Positions 35,739-45,107 are shown, counted from the stretch's first letter. The stretch: DNA of 64,000 bases from Bradyrhizobium tropiciagri (GCF_018130545.1 NZ_JAFCKF010000001.1:1054001-1118000); one strand, 5' to 3'. Notes: generated by a model not told the origin, from the letters alone. A program made the numbers and translations.

Positions 35739-36509
35739 TCACGCGGCGCTGTAGCCGCCGTCGACCACGTGCGAGGCGCCCGTCATGAAGGAGGCCTTGT
35801 CCGAGCACATCCAGACCACGGCTTCGGCGATTTCCTCGGGCACGCCCAACCGACGCACCGGCACCTTGGCGATGATCTCGTCGTAACGTTCGTCCATCGT
35901 TTCCTTGGTCATCGGCGTCTTGATGTATCCGGGATTGACGCAATTCACCCGGATGCCGTCCTGGGCATATTCGATCGCGGCTGACTTGGTCAGCCCGACC
36001 ACCCCATGCTTGGTCGCGACATAGTGGCCCGACGTGGCGAGGCCGATCAGGCCTGCGATCGAGGCCGTGTTGACGATGGCCCCGCCACCACCCTGCCTCA
36101 GCATCTGCGCGACTTCATATTTGAGGCACAGGAACACGCCCATCAGGTTCACCGAGAGCATCTTCGCCACTGAGGCTTGCGTGAGTTCATGAATGCGCTG
36201 GCCGGGCGGCCCGACCGAGCGTCCGGCCACGCCAGCATTGTTGAACGCGCAATCGATGCGGCCGAACGCCGAAACCGTGCGCGCCACCATGTTTGCGACG
36301 TCGGCCTCGTCGGTGACATCGCCCTGGATCGCGATCGACTGACCGCCGGCGGCGTTGATCAGCGCGACGGTCTCCTCGATGCCATCTTTCGAGAGGTCGG
36401 ATACCGCCACGCGCGCGCCTTCGCGCGCCATCGCAATCGCGGTTGCCCGGCCGATGCCGGAGCCGCCCCCCGTCACCAATGCAGCCTTGCCGTCCAGAAT
36501 GCCTGCCAT
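35739..36509 (-). CDS. Short-chain dehydrogenase/reductase (SDR)
   Basis: Classical SDR of 256 residues: cofactor motif TGGGSGIGRATAIAMAREGA, structural NNAG in CAFNNAGVAG, a catalytic Ser in VNTASIAGLIG and the YxxxK pair in YVATKHGVVGLTK. An Asp at the end of beta-2 (AVSDLSKDG) suggests NAD(H) preference. It begins 16 bp downstream of the ThDP enzyme gene, so the two probably act in one pathway, for example decarboxylating a 2-oxo acid and then reducing or oxidising the product. Confidence 0.92.
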   Translation of the reverse strand: MAGILDGKAALVTGGGSGIGRATAIAMAREGARVAVSDLSKDGIEETVALINAAGGQSIAIQGDVTDEADVANMVARTVSAFGRIDCAFNNAGVAGRSVGPPGQRIHELTQASVAKMLSVNLMGVFLCLKYEVAQMLRQGGGGAIVNTASIAGLIGLATSGHYVATKHGVVGLTKSAAIEYAQDGIRVNCVNPGYIKTPMTKETMDERYDEIIAKVPVRRLGVPEEIAEAVVWMCSDKASFMTGASHVVDGGYSAA

Positions 36510-36525
36510 GAAACTGCTCCGGTGG

Positions 36526-38190
36526 TCAGCGTTTGCCTTCGATTGCGATCTCGACGAGATACGGCCGCTGGGCCGCGACGGCCTTTGCGACGGCGCCGGC
36601 GATGTCGTCGGCCTTCTCGACCCTCACAGCCTCGACACCCATGCCGGCCGCGAGATGCACGAAGTCGAGCGCGGGGCCGGTGATATCCATGTTCTGATAG
36701 GGATGCTGGGTGCCGGCTTCGAAATTCTGCCGCCAGACATCGACATTGTGCTTGAGGATGCGGTACTCGCGGTTCGCAAGCACCACGAACACGATCGCAA
36801 GTCTGTGGTGCGCGGCGGTCCACAGCGCCTGGATCGCATACATCGCGGAGCCGTCGCCGGAGATGGCGACCACCGGACGATCGGGCATCGCGACCTTGAC
36901 GCCGATCGCGCCGGCAAGGCCCTGGCCGATGCCGCCGCCACGGCCGCCGAAATAATCGCCGAAGCCGCGGTAGTCGAAGGCGCGCGCGAGATCGAGGCTC
37001 GCCGTGATGCTTTCATCGACAATGACGACGTCATCGGGCAGGCCGCGGCGCAGTTCCGCGGCGACCCGCGGCATCGAGCTCGGCTCCCGGTTCCAGCTCT
37101 TCTCGACGCGCGCGCGATAGGCTTCCTGCTCCTTCGCCTGCAATTCAGCAAGCCGGACATTGCGGTTCTGCGCGGCTTGCCTGAACTCCGGGCTCGCCTT
37201 GGCGCGCACCGCGTCGGCCAATGCACCGATACTGACGGCGATATCGCCGACGATGCCGGCATCGAGCCGGTTGTTGAGCGCAAGGCGCTCGGCCGAGGCT
37301 TCGATTTGCAGCACGGATGCGCCGTCAGGGATATGGCCGCCGGGCGCAAACCAGATGTCCTCGAAGAACGGACCGCCGATCAGCAGCACGAGATCGCTTT
37401 CACCGAGCGCCTTGCGCACCTGTCGGGCGTCGCCCGGTAGCGACTGACGATAGCTCGGATGGCCAGTCGGGAACGGCGCGTGGTGCCGCAACCCCTCGAA
37501 CCACACCGTGGCGCCGAGCGTCTCCGTGAGCGCCACCAGCGCCTGCTCGCCGCCGGATCGCGCCACGTCGTCGCCGGCGATGATGGCCGGATTGTTCGAC
37601 TTGAGCAGCAGCGCAGAGAGGGCGTCGATGCCAGCCGGATCGGGGCGCGTCGATCGCCACAAACGATCCGGCGTCGATGCATCGACCGCGGTCTCCTGCT
37701 CCAGGACGTCGATCGGCAGCGAGACGAACACCGGCCCCTGCGGCGCATCGGTCGCCACCTTGAACGCGCGCCGCATGATCGGCGCGATCTCGTCGGCGCG
37801 CTCGATCTGCACGCTCCACTTGGTGACGGGAGCGGCCATCGCAACTAGGTCATGGCCAAGCAGCGGATTGTTGAGCCGCATCCGGGTGTCCTGCTGGCCG
37901 GCGGTCGCAACCACGGGCGAACCTGCCTTCAGCGCGCCGTAGAGCGAGCCGATGCCGTTGCCAAGGCCGGGAGCGACATGCAGGTTGGCGACGGTGACGC
38001 GTCCCGACGCCTGCGCGTAGAAGCTTGCCGCGCTGACGGCGACACCTTCATGCAGCGCCATGATGTAGTCGAGCTGCGGAAAGGCCGGCAGGCTGTCGAG
38101 CAGCGGCGTCTCCGTCGTGCCAGGATTGCCGAAGATGTGCCGCACGCCGTGCGACACGAACGATTCCATCAGCACACGACGCCCGCGCAT
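36526..38190 (-). CDS. Thiamine diphosphate-dependent decarboxylase, benzoylformate decarboxylase-like
   Basis: A 554-residue ThDP enzyme. The ATG at 38190 follows GAGGGAG, and the protein starts directly with RGRRVLMESFVSHGVRHIFG, as family members do. The ThDP-activating Glu is in ALHEGVAVSAASFYAQ, and the cofactor motif GDGSAMYAIQALWTAAHHRL with LANREY follows near residue 420. Relatives include benzoylformate decarboxylase and acetolactate synthase-like proteins. The FAD-region residues of true acetolactate synthases are not evident. It is followed by an SDR gene 16 bp downstream. Confidence 0.88.
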   Translation of the reverse strand: MRGRRVLMESFVSHGVRHIFGNPGTTETPLLDSLPAFPQLDYIMALHEGVAVSAASFYAQASGRVTVANLHVAPGLGNGIGSLYGALKAGSPVVATAGQQDTRMRLNNPLLGHDLVAMAAPVTKWSVQIERADEIAPIMRRAFKVATDAPQGPVFVSLPIDVLEQETAVDASTPDRLWRSTRPDPAGIDALSALLLKSNNPAIIAGDDVARSGGEQALVALTETLGATVWFEGLRHHAPFPTGHPSYRQSLPGDARQVRKALGESDLVLLIGGPFFEDIWFAPGGHIPDGASVLQIEASAERLALNNRLDAGIVGDIAVSIGALADAVRAKASPEFRQAAQNRNVRLAELQAKEQEAYRARVEKSWNREPSSMPRVAAELRRGLPDDVVIVDESITASLDLARAFDYRGFGDYFGGRGGGIGQGLAGAIGVKVAMPDRPVVAISGDGSAMYAIQALWTAAHHRLAIVFVVLANREYRILKHNVDVWRQNFEAGTQHPYQNMDITGPALDFVHLAAGMGVEAVRVEKADDIAGAVAKAVAAQRPYLVEIAIEGKR

Positions 38191-38395
38191 TCGCTCCCTC
38201 TCGATCGGCTTTGATCCGTTTTGTCCATCATCAGCCGGGGAGCGGCACATGGCAACCATGCGAGCCGGCCAGCGTCCGCGCGGCCGGCTGCGTCTTCCGC
38301 ATGGCTTCAACGCGCGAACGCGGCGGCGCGAGGTGCTCCTCCGCAGCTAGTCCGGCCACAGATCAAAGGGGCCACCGCGGTGGTGGCCCTTCTGC

Positions 38396-39199
38396 TCACT
38401 TCTTGAGGTTTGCGGCAAACAGCTTGGCTGCCTCGGCCTTCGATTCCTGATCAGCCTTGGCGTCGTATCTGAGCGGCAAATTGAACTTCTTGCCGAGCTC
38501 GGTGGCTTCCGGGTTCGTGAACGCGTGCACCGCGCCGGGATATTCGATGATCCGGTAATCGGCCTTCGCGGCGTCGAAATCCTTCTTCAGTGCATCGTAC
38601 TGCTCGCGCTTGACGAACGGATCGTCGGCGCCGTTCAGGATCAGGATCTTCGCCTTGACGGTTCCTGGCGCCGGCGCCGGCGTGTTGAGACCAAGTGTTG
38701 CGTGAAAGCCCGCAACGGCGGCGAGATCGGCACCGGCGCGCGCCATGTTCAGCACCACCGCACCACCGAAGCAGTAGCCGACGGCACCGATCCGCTGCGG
38801 ATTGACCGAGGCCTGCTTGGCGAGCTGCTCGCGCGCGGCGTTGAAGCGCTGCTCCATCACCTTCGGATCCTTCATCACCGAGCCCGCCAGTGCGCCGGCG
38901 TCCTTCGGGTTGTCGGCGGTCTTGGCGTCGCCGTACATATCCGCGATGAATGCGGTGTAACCCTGCTCCGCGAACTTGCGCGCCTCGTTATGGATATGCG
39001 GGGTGATGCCCCACCATTCGTGCACCATGACGATGCCGGGCCGCTTGGCCTGCGTCGCGTCGTCATAGACCACGAAGCCCTTCATCGTGGTCTCGCCGTC
39101 GGTATAGGTGACCGGCTCTTCTTTCACCGCTGCGTGTGCGCTCGCGATCATCGCGATGGCGCAGAGTGCACCCACTATGTTCGTTATGTACGTTTGCAT
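38396..39199 (-). CDS. Secreted dienelactone hydrolase-family protein
   Basis: Protein of 267 residues with signal peptide MQTYITNIVGALCAIAMIAS, then a DLH fold: catalytic Cys in GAVGYCFGGAVVLNM, Asp in LNGADDPFVKREQ and His in PGAVHAFTNPEA. GGGAGG precedes the ATG at 39199; an upstream start at 39238 lacks this. Cytosolic dienelactone hydrolases act in chlorocatechol breakdown; exported relatives have unknown substrates. It faces the ThDP-enzyme gene on the same strand with about 200 bp between. Confidence 0.88.
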   Translation of the reverse strand: MQTYITNIVGALCAIAMIASAHAAVKEEPVTYTDGETTMKGFVVYDDATQAKRPGIVMVHEWWGITPHIHNEARKFAEQGYTAFIADMYGDAKTADNPKDAGALAGSVMKDPKVMEQRFNAAREQLAKQASVNPQRIGAVGYCFGGAVVLNMARAGADLAAVAGFHATLGLNTPAPAPGTVKAKILILNGADDPFVKREQYDALKKDFDAAKADYRIIEYPGAVHAFTNPEATELGKKFNLPLRYDAKADQESKAEAAKLFAANLKK

Positions 39200-39464
39200 C
39201 CTGACCTCCCGCGGTTTGGCACAACGCCACATTGGCATGCCAGCAATCCCTCCGCTAGTCGGATGCGCTCACAGGCAGAACGTCATCTTTCAAATGTTCG
39301 CGCGTCCAGCTTGAGGCCGGGCGCGCCAACATTGCGCGGCAGCGTGACTCCGTGCTTGCAAATCGATTCGTAACTCCGCCAAATCCGGGAGAGCCGCGAT
39401 TCAATTCGCGCACGCTTCTGAAAGTGCATTCGCAGAGTCAACGGACCACTCGGGACCAGGCCCA

Positions 39465-40160
39465 ATGCGGAAGCCTAGCAAGGACAAGGCGACCCAACAG
39501 CTCGAATATGAACGCCTGTCGCTCTCGTTCAAGGCAATGGGTGGTGGCCTGTGGGACTACGATATCGATGCCGACATCCTGTTCTGCAACGAACGCTGGT
39601 ACGAGATCTTGGGGTTGGATCAGGCAACCCACCCGATCACCTCGATCGAAGCCTTCAAGCCCTATATTCATCCTGACGATCTGGAGATCGCGACAAGAAT
39701 CGATGACACCGAAGTCGCTGAGCTGCTGGCGAAAAATGAAAACTACCGCGTGGAGTTCAGGATCGTGCGGCCATCCGGAGAAACGCGATGGCTGCGTTCG
39801 GTCGCCTGTCTGATCCTGGATTCTTCCAGCCATCACCGGCGTGCAATCGGCTGCGTCACCGACATTACCGAATTTCGGACGGCCGGGCCGGGACATGCCT
39901 CGCGATGGCCCGAAACCCCGAGCAATCCAGTGCCCGCCGGCAATGCCGTGGTTGGCCAGCGCGGCGAACGCGATCTCACCGACAAGGAGCGTGAGTGCTT
40001 GAAATGGGTCAGCGCTGGTAAGACCGCGGGAGAAACCGCAGCAATCTTAGGCAGAAGCGCCAGAACAGTTGAATTCCACTTGCGCAACGCGACGCGCAAG
40101 CTGAATGCAACGAACAAGGTGCACGCCGCGACCATCGCCATCCGCTTGAACTTGCTCTAG
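39465..40160 (+). CDS. PAS-domain LuxR-type transcriptional regulator
   Basis: Protein of 231 residues. A PAS_3-type domain at about 20-135 contains GGGLWDYDIDADILFCNERW and VEFRIVRPSGETRWLRSV. A LuxR-type helix-turn-helix at about 168-231 contains LTDKERECLKWVSAGKTAGE and GRSARTVEFHLRNATRKLN. The combination suggests a one-component sensor that binds a small ligand or cofactor in the PAS fold. It does not have a receiver domain. No target is obvious; it opens a run of small, unrecognised genes. Confidence 0.88.
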   Translation: MRKPSKDKATQQLEYERLSLSFKAMGGGLWDYDIDADILFCNERWYEILGLDQATHPITSIEAFKPYIHPDDLEIATRIDDTEVAELLAKNENYRVEFRIVRPSGETRWLRSVACLILDSSSHHRRAIGCVTDITEFRTAGPGHASRWPETPSNPVPAGNAVVGQRGERDLTDKERECLKWVSAGKTAGETAAILGRSARTVEFHLRNATRKLNATNKVHAATIAIRLNLL

Positions 40161-40395
40161 CAGCGCTTCTGTCACCAAGCTCGGATTCACATTGCGCAGA
40201 ACTAGTAAAGTTACGAGGTGAATTACACACCCGAGACATTACGCTCTTTGCGATATTTCCGATTCTACGATCGGCCTCGCGCACGTTCCGAGCTCTCGGC
40301 GCCGATCACAACTTGGTGCTTCCGTGCTGAGATATTCAGCGCATCGCATTGGCCATGCTCTCTTTTTGTGAGCGAACGAGCAGGATCTGCTTTGG

Positions 40396-40740
40396 ATGGG
40401 ACGCATCATCGATCTCCAGCAATCCCGCAATCGTGCACGCTCGCTCAAGAGGACAGCGCCATCGGCGGCCGGACCACAGGGAGATCTTGCTGCGGCTTCG
40501 TCAGCCTGCCTGGCGGTCCGGCGCCAGATCGGCATCATTCTCGAAGTCACGATTGCAATCGAGGAGTTGATCGAGCGGCAGGCCGACGCCAAATTGCGGC
40601 ACGCATTCAACGAGAGGCTGCAAATCTCCCGCAACGAGTTCATCGCCGCATTCAAGAGCATATCGACGACGATTGAAATGCTCTCAACGGCGACCTCCTC
40701 CCGTGCACGTCGGGCAACGACGCCACCGGACGATCCATAG
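40396..40740 (+). CDS. Hypothetical helical protein
   Basis: A 114-residue frame with an AGGA element about 10 nt before the ATG. The middle (RRQIGIILEVTIAIEELIER) should form an amphipathic helix, and a second helix follows (NERLQISRNEFIAAFKSI). The C-terminus is Arg/Thr/Pro-rich. Not recognised. Codon use is less GC-biased at third positions than the neighbours, so the gene may be young or false. Confidence 0.4.
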   Translation: MGRIIDLQQSRNRARSLKRTAPSAAGPQGDLAAASSACLAVRRQIGIILEVTIAIEELIERQADAKLRHAFNERLQISRNEFIAAFKSISTTIEMLSTATSSRARRATTPPDDP

Positions 40741-40921
40741 ATGAAGGCGGAGCCGGAGGAGAATCTGATTAGCGGAACGGCGCGCAGGATTTGTCCGCGA
40801 AGCCTCGTCAGCGGTTGCGGAGAATCCTCGTCCGGATGCCGTTGTTGCTGATGTCAATATGCCGAACGGGACTAACGGCCTCGCGCTTGCTGCGACCTGC
40901 TACGAATTTTCGGAGACTTGA

Positions 40922-41143
40922 ATGCTCGGACGGCCCGACGACAAGGAAGCCCTCAGACTCACGCTGGCGTTCTATTGCATCATGGAGCCGGAGAAGCGCG
41001 CCATCGTTCTAAGCCTCGCCGAACAGTTCGCCCGCACATCGCAAACCGTCGAGGGCTGCGTGCACTTCCTGTTGCTGGACGACAGCCTGCCTGCGAGCCA
41101 CGATGGGATGCAGGAATTCCTTAACCGCAAGCGCCCAACGTAG
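40922..41143 (+). CDS. Small hypothetical protein
   Basis: A 73-residue frame with GGAG before the ATG. The sequence RLTLAFYCIMEPEKRAIVLS and HFLLLDDSLPASHDGM looks like a folded helical protein. I do not recognise the family. It is a plausible lineage-specific gene. Confidence 0.45.
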   Translation: MLGRPDDKEALRLTLAFYCIMEPEKRAIVLSLAEQFARTSQTVEGCVHFLLLDDSLPASHDGMQEFLNRKRPT

Positions 41144-41564
41144 ATCGCTCTCGTTCCCAGCGTCTGTCGAGCGATCGCGCGATCTCCGCGACCGTCACGT
41201 CCCGGCATTGCCGGCGGTCCGCGGTAGCCGCGATCGCCCGCAAGGCCGAGGCGGCCCGAAACGCGGCTGGATCGGCCGCCGGCCGTGCGCGCAAGCGGCC
41301 CGCGCTCCTGCTCGGGAACAACTCGCCAGGTGCCGCTCGGCAAAGCGCGGCCGGCCGTCGTTACGGTCAGGGCGAGGTCCACCAAGGGCCGCGCCGTCCG
41401 CATGGCCTCACACGCGCGTTCGTCGAGCTGAGGCCGGCCAACGCGTGCACCGCGGCAAGCGCGAGCCGGCTACATTTCCGCTCAAGGAAATGCACGCGCG
41501 GGTGTATGTTGCCGATCGTTTTCAGATCGGTTTGCTTGCAATTCATTTTCCAGTGGGCGCTGTC
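41144..41564. other. Stretch without clear gene, possibly decayed coding DNA
   Basis: About 420 bp. One plus-strand frame (around 41220-41420) reads as an Ala/Arg/Lys-rich segment without start or motif, and an overlapping frame continues into the downstream gene. Codon use is irregular. It may be decayed coding sequence, but I cannot name a parent gene. Confidence 0.35.
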
Positions 41565-42182
41565 ATGACATTCATCGATGGCTTGGGATATCTGGCGTCG
41601 GCGCTTGTGTTGCTGACGTTCTGCATGAGCACCATGTTGAGCCTGCGCTCGGTCGCGATATGCAGCAATCTCGCATTCATCAGCTACGGGTTGGGCGCGC
41701 GGATTTATCCAGTGCTCGCCCTGCACGTCGTTCTGCTTCCGCTGAACGTGCTGTTGCTGTTCCAGATGGTCCGGCTGCTGCGCAAGGCCAAGCTTGCCGC
41801 GTCGACCGATTTGTCACCGAACTGGCTGCAACCGTTCATGCGGCCGAGGTACGTCAAGGCGGGAGAAACCATCTTCAGGAAAGGCGACGACGCCGACCTG
41901 CTCTACATGGTCGTGTCGGGCGAGGTCAGATTTCCGGAGATCGAACGAAGCGTATCGGCAGGCGAATTGTTCGGCGAGATCGGGCTGTTCTCGCTCGAGC
42001 GCCGCCGCACGCAAACTGCGCTGGCGGCAACCGATGTGGATCTATTGTGGATCAGCGACGGCGCGCTACGGAAACTGTGCGAGCGCAATCCGGGTCTGTC
42101 GCTGTATTTCCTGCGGCTGACGGCGACGCGGATGACGGAGAACGCGGCCCGCGCGATCGGAGTGGCCGCAGTCGCGCGTTGA
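41565..42182 (+). CDS. Membrane protein with cyclic nucleotide-binding domain
   Basis: Protein of 205 residues. Three hydrophobic helices at about 5-22, 30-50 and 53-72 are followed by a cytoplasmic cyclic nucleotide-binding domain (about 90-200) with AGETIFRKGDDADLLYMVVSGEV and the phosphate-binding cassette GELFGEIGLFSLERRRTQTA. The cassette Arg is present, so cAMP or cGMP could bind. I chose the ATG at 41565, where coding bias begins; an ATG at 41490 with AAGGA would add 25 residues. No effector domain follows, so it may act as a cyclic nucleotide-sensing membrane adaptor. Confidence 0.8.
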   Translation: MTFIDGLGYLASALVLLTFCMSTMLSLRSVAICSNLAFISYGLGARIYPVLALHVVLLPLNVLLLFQMVRLLRKAKLAASTDLSPNWLQPFMRPRYVKAGETIFRKGDDADLLYMVVSGEVRFPEIERSVSAGELFGEIGLFSLERRRTQTALAATDVDLLWISDGALRKLCERNPGLSLYFLRLTATRMTENAARAIGVAAVAR

Positions 42183-42200
42183 GTGCGTCGCTTGCCGGTG

Positions 42201-42314
42201 CTACGGCGCGGACGAAATCGCCGCGCTCGGCAGCGGAGCAAACTGCATCTCCGCGACGGCGGAGCCGGCAAAGGCGCTGGCGATCAGGATCATAACGCGA
42301 ATGGCGACGAACAT
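42201..42314 (-). CDS. Possible 37-residue exported or membrane peptide
   Basis: A very short frame, MFVAIRVMILIASAFAGSAV onward, preceded by a strong CAGGAGG at ideal spacing. The N-terminal hydrophobic helix ends in SAVAEM, so it could be a signal peptide releasing a short peptide or a membrane anchor. Not recognised. Confidence 0.45.
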   Translation of the reverse strand: MFVAIRVMILIASAFAGSAVAEMQFAPLPSAAISSAP

Positions 42315-42535
42315 GGAGCCTCCTGAGCTTCTTGTGTTTGCACCAGGATAGGCGGGACTTCTTTCCCTCCGGTGAGGAAAGCTGGTTGCCGCAACCTTGA
42401 AGGCATTGGTAAGCGAGCCCTTTACACGTCCACGTTCATCAGTTGGGAACCGTATCGGCCGATCGACCGCCGCGCTCAACGCGCGGTTCACCGTCGCCGG
42501 GCATTGTTCGCCTCAATCAAGAAGGCGTAATCACA

Positions 42536-42811
42536 ATGCCGATTTTCAGGACGATCCTTGTTGTCGTATCGATTTTTCTTGCCGGTTTGTACGTCTACGA
42601 TGCCTGCCGCCGCAGCGCGCTCGCCATGCCGCCGGGTTCGGTAAACGAAATCCTTGCACGGCGATGGCCGGCGCCGGATGCGTTTAGTCCCATGGCAGCC
42701 GCGGCTCCCGCGGCCGTTGCCAGCGCGACGCCGGCAGCGCGCGTTAGGGAAACGTTTGCGATGTTCATCCCGAGGGACGCGCGGCGCCATTTGACGCAGC
42801 GGAGCCTGTGA
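42536..42811 (+). CDS. Small membrane-anchored hypothetical protein
   Basis: A 91-residue frame with an N-terminal hydrophobic helix (MPIFRTILVVVSIFLAGLYV) and an Ala/Pro-rich remainder ending in a basic stretch (PRDARRHLTQRSL). GAAGG lies about 10 nt before the ATG. The topology suggests an inner-membrane protein with a periplasmic tail. Not recognised. Confidence 0.5.
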   Translation: MPIFRTILVVVSIFLAGLYVYDACRRSALAMPPGSVNEILARRWPAPDAFSPMAAAAPAAVASATPAARVRETFAMFIPRDARRHLTQRSL

Positions 42812-42820
42812 CGGCTTCGG

Positions 42821-43855
42821 TCAGCCCAGCGACACGCCGGCCTTGGCGCGACTGATTCCGAGCGTCAGGATCCGGTTCAGCAGACCGGGGTAATCCAGTC
42901 CGTCATGCCCAGCGGCGGTCGCGAACTCCTGGCTCTTGGCGATTTCCGGATTGGGGTTGGCCTCGATGAAATACGGCACGCCGTTGGTCGACAGGCGGAA
43001 GTCGATGCGCGCATAGCCGTCGAGCCCCAGGGTGCGATAGATGCGCTTCGCCAGCCGCTGAATGTGTGCGGATAATTCGGGCGTTAGATCTTCCGCCGGG
43101 CCGTCCACGATTCCGACGCGCTCCTGATAGCTGGTGTCGTGCTTGACCTTCTCGGTTGCGATCTGCCGCGCAGCCGGGCCACCCATGCTGCCGAATTTGA
43201 GTTCCCACACCGGCAGCACCCGCAGCCGGTTGTTACCGAGCACGCCGACATAGAGTTCGCGTCCCTCGATGAACTGCTCGGCGATCGCAGCCGTTCCGAT
43301 CCGCTCGTGGATGAAGGCGACGCGCTCCACGAGCTTCTCGTCGGTATCGACGATCGAGGCCTGCGAGATACCGAGCGATCCATCGCTGCTCAGGCTCTTG
43401 ACGATCAGCGGCAGCTCGAGACGCGGCGGCCGTTTGACCTTGCGGCGCATCGGGAACACGGCGAAGGCCGGCACCGGAATCCGGCGATGATGCACCAGCG
43501 TCTTGGAGAGATCCTTGCCGCGCGCCAGGATCAGGCCGCGCGGGTTGCACCCGGTATAGGGGATCTTCATCAGCTCGAGATAGCTCGCGATGTGCTGGTC
43601 ATACACGACATCGTAGTGAAACTCCTCCAGCAACGTGAACACGACGTGCGGCTTGAAGTCCTCGATCGCGTCGCGCACCGGCTTGATTTCCTCCTGCACG
43701 CCGAGCGGACGAACGTCATGGCCGGCCGCGCGCAAGGTGCTCACGACATCGTATTCGGTTTTCCATTCGTTGATCTCCCGCGCGGAATATCCGTCGCTGG
43801 AGTCCGGCGGCACACAGTCCGGGTGCATCAGCACCAGAATGCGAGAGTGTTTCAT
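42821..43855 (-). CDS. ATP-grasp ligase (D-alanine--D-alanine ligase-like)
   Basis: A 344-residue ATP-grasp enzyme that should form an amide or peptide bond via an acyl phosphate. The nucleotide-binding Lys lies in LPLIVKSLSSDGSLGISQ, the metal-binding region is DGYARIDFRLS and the final PYFIEANPNPEI is the typical ATP-grasp Glu/Asn motif. The N-terminal fold (ILVLMHPDCVPPDSSDGYS) is less like Ddl. Its ATG overlaps the TGA of the upstream HExxH peptidase gene (ATGA), so the two are translationally coupled. Cell-wall Ddl normally sits in the mra/dcw cluster, so another substrate is likely. Confidence 0.88.
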   Translation of the reverse strand: MKHSRILVLMHPDCVPPDSSDGYSAREINEWKTEYDVVSTLRAAGHDVRPLGVQEEIKPVRDAIEDFKPHVVFTLLEEFHYDVVYDQHIASYLELMKIPYTGCNPRGLILARGKDLSKTLVHHRRIPVPAFAVFPMRRKVKRPPRLELPLIVKSLSSDGSLGISQASIVDTDEKLVERVAFIHERIGTAAIAEQFIEGRELYVGVLGNNRLRVLPVWELKFGSMGGPAARQIATEKVKHDTSYQERVGIVDGPAEDLTPELSAHIQRLAKRIYRTLGLDGYARIDFRLSTNGVPYFIEANPNPEIAKSQEFATAAGHDGLDYPGLLNRILTLGISRAKAGVSLG

Positions 43856-44880
43856 AGCGCGATCCATTTCCGGCGCGAGGGGCCGAACAGCGCGTGCATG
43901 GTCTTGGCGGTCAGCAGGATAATGAAGTTGGTCACGAGCTTCTGCTCGGAGCCGACGGCACGCAGATTGAGCTCGCGGCAGCGCGAGATCATATCATCAA
44001 GCACCGCATCGAGCGTCAGCTGGTTCTCGCCGGTCCAGCGCGCGACCAGCTGCCTGATCTGGGCGCGGTGCCGCCTGATGAAGGAAGCGGCCGGCGGATG
44101 CCGGTAATGCCGGGGATCGGCGGAGAACAGTTTTGACAGGTCGCGATCGTAGGTCTTGGGTGGGTTGAAGGCGTAGAACGCCTGCTTCTTCTTGTAGTGC
44201 TCGCTGAGCGTCTGCTTGAGCTTGTACAGCGGATCGACCCGCTCGCGGTTGGCGAGCGGCGGCCGCTTCCCCGCGATCTCACCCATCAGTTCGTCGACAT
44301 ATTCGAGCTTCTTCATCGCCGGCCAGCCGGCATAGCGCGTCCGCCAATTCGACCGCGGCCGCAGCCACACCGCGAAGGTCTCGGCGAAATCCTCGTCCGG
44401 ATGGCTCTGCGCATACCAGAGCCTGAGATGCTGGACATAATTCCGGCTGGCCGGATTGGGCCGGTAGTAGCGCGGGTAGTGCTTCGACGACGGGCCGAAC
44501 AGCTGCTGCCAGCGCCGGCGGCGCTGCAGCTGGTAGCCGTGCTGCACGGCGTGGCCAGCCTCGTGACGGAGAATGGCCATGCATTCGGACCAGGTGCCGC
44601 CCTCGACGTCGAGCATCATCTTCTTCTCGAGCTTCATCAGCCGGGGATGGGCGAGATAGAAGGGAATGGCGATGCCGGGCACATCAGCCGGACTGAACCA
44701 TTCGCTCGAGATCCAGGTGTGCGGCCGCAGCCGCAAGCCGCGCTCCTCCATCTCCTCATAGAGCGTGCTGACGCAATCCGCGAGCCAGGTGCCCTCGACC
44801 CCAACCCTCAGGCTGCTGAGACGTTGCTCCAGCAATTCCTCATCCGACAGCTCCTCCCAGGCAAATTTCCGGCGCGGCAT
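43852..44880 (-). CDS. Zincin-type putative metallopeptidase (HExxH)
   Basis: A 342-residue protein. The zinc motif HEAGHAVQH lies at about 106-114, and HPDEDFAETFAVWL at about 160-173 can supply the third zinc ligand (Glu 167), the arrangement of a gluzincin-like putative zinc-binding peptidase. There is no signal peptide, so it should act in the cytoplasm. Its stop overlaps the start of the ATP-grasp gene by 4 nt. A peptidase and a peptide-bond-forming enzyme made together suggest one pathway that builds and trims a small peptide or modifies proteins. Confidence 0.82.
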   Translation of the reverse strand: MPRRKFAWEELSDEELLEQRLSSLRVGVEGTWLADCVSTLYEEMEERGLRLRPHTWISSEWFSPADVPGIAIPFYLAHPRLMKLEKKMMLDVEGGTWSECMAILRHEAGHAVQHGYQLQRRRRWQQLFGPSSKHYPRYYRPNPASRNYVQHLRLWYAQSHPDEDFAETFAVWLRPRSNWRTRYAGWPAMKKLEYVDELMGEIAGKRPPLANRERVDPLYKLKQTLSEHYKKKQAFYAFNPPKTYDRDLSKLFSADPRHYRHPPAASFIRRHRAQIRQLVARWTGENQLTLDAVLDDMISRCRELNLRAVGSEQKLVTNFIILLTAKTMHALFGPSRRKWIAL

Positions 44881-45107
44881 GGGCTTCCAAAAATCAAAAA
44901 CAAATCGGAATCAGGATGGTGTCATAGGTTGCCGCCGGCAACAACCGGCGAGCCTTCGCGCAGGAGGCCAGCCCGCGACGGACCCCGGCCTCTGCTTCCG
45001 CCATGGGCACCCAGATCCCGGTCGCGGGGTCATGTCGCAGGCCGGGGCCTCCGCGCTTTCTGCTATGATCGGTCATTTCCGGGCAAGGCTATTTGAGGGG
45101 GCGCAAG

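Noticed and set aside
40972-41403. Minus-strand Arg-rich frame as a gene
   Set aside because: No start signal, no motif, and it runs opposite to a better small gene at 40922-41143. Probably a shadow.
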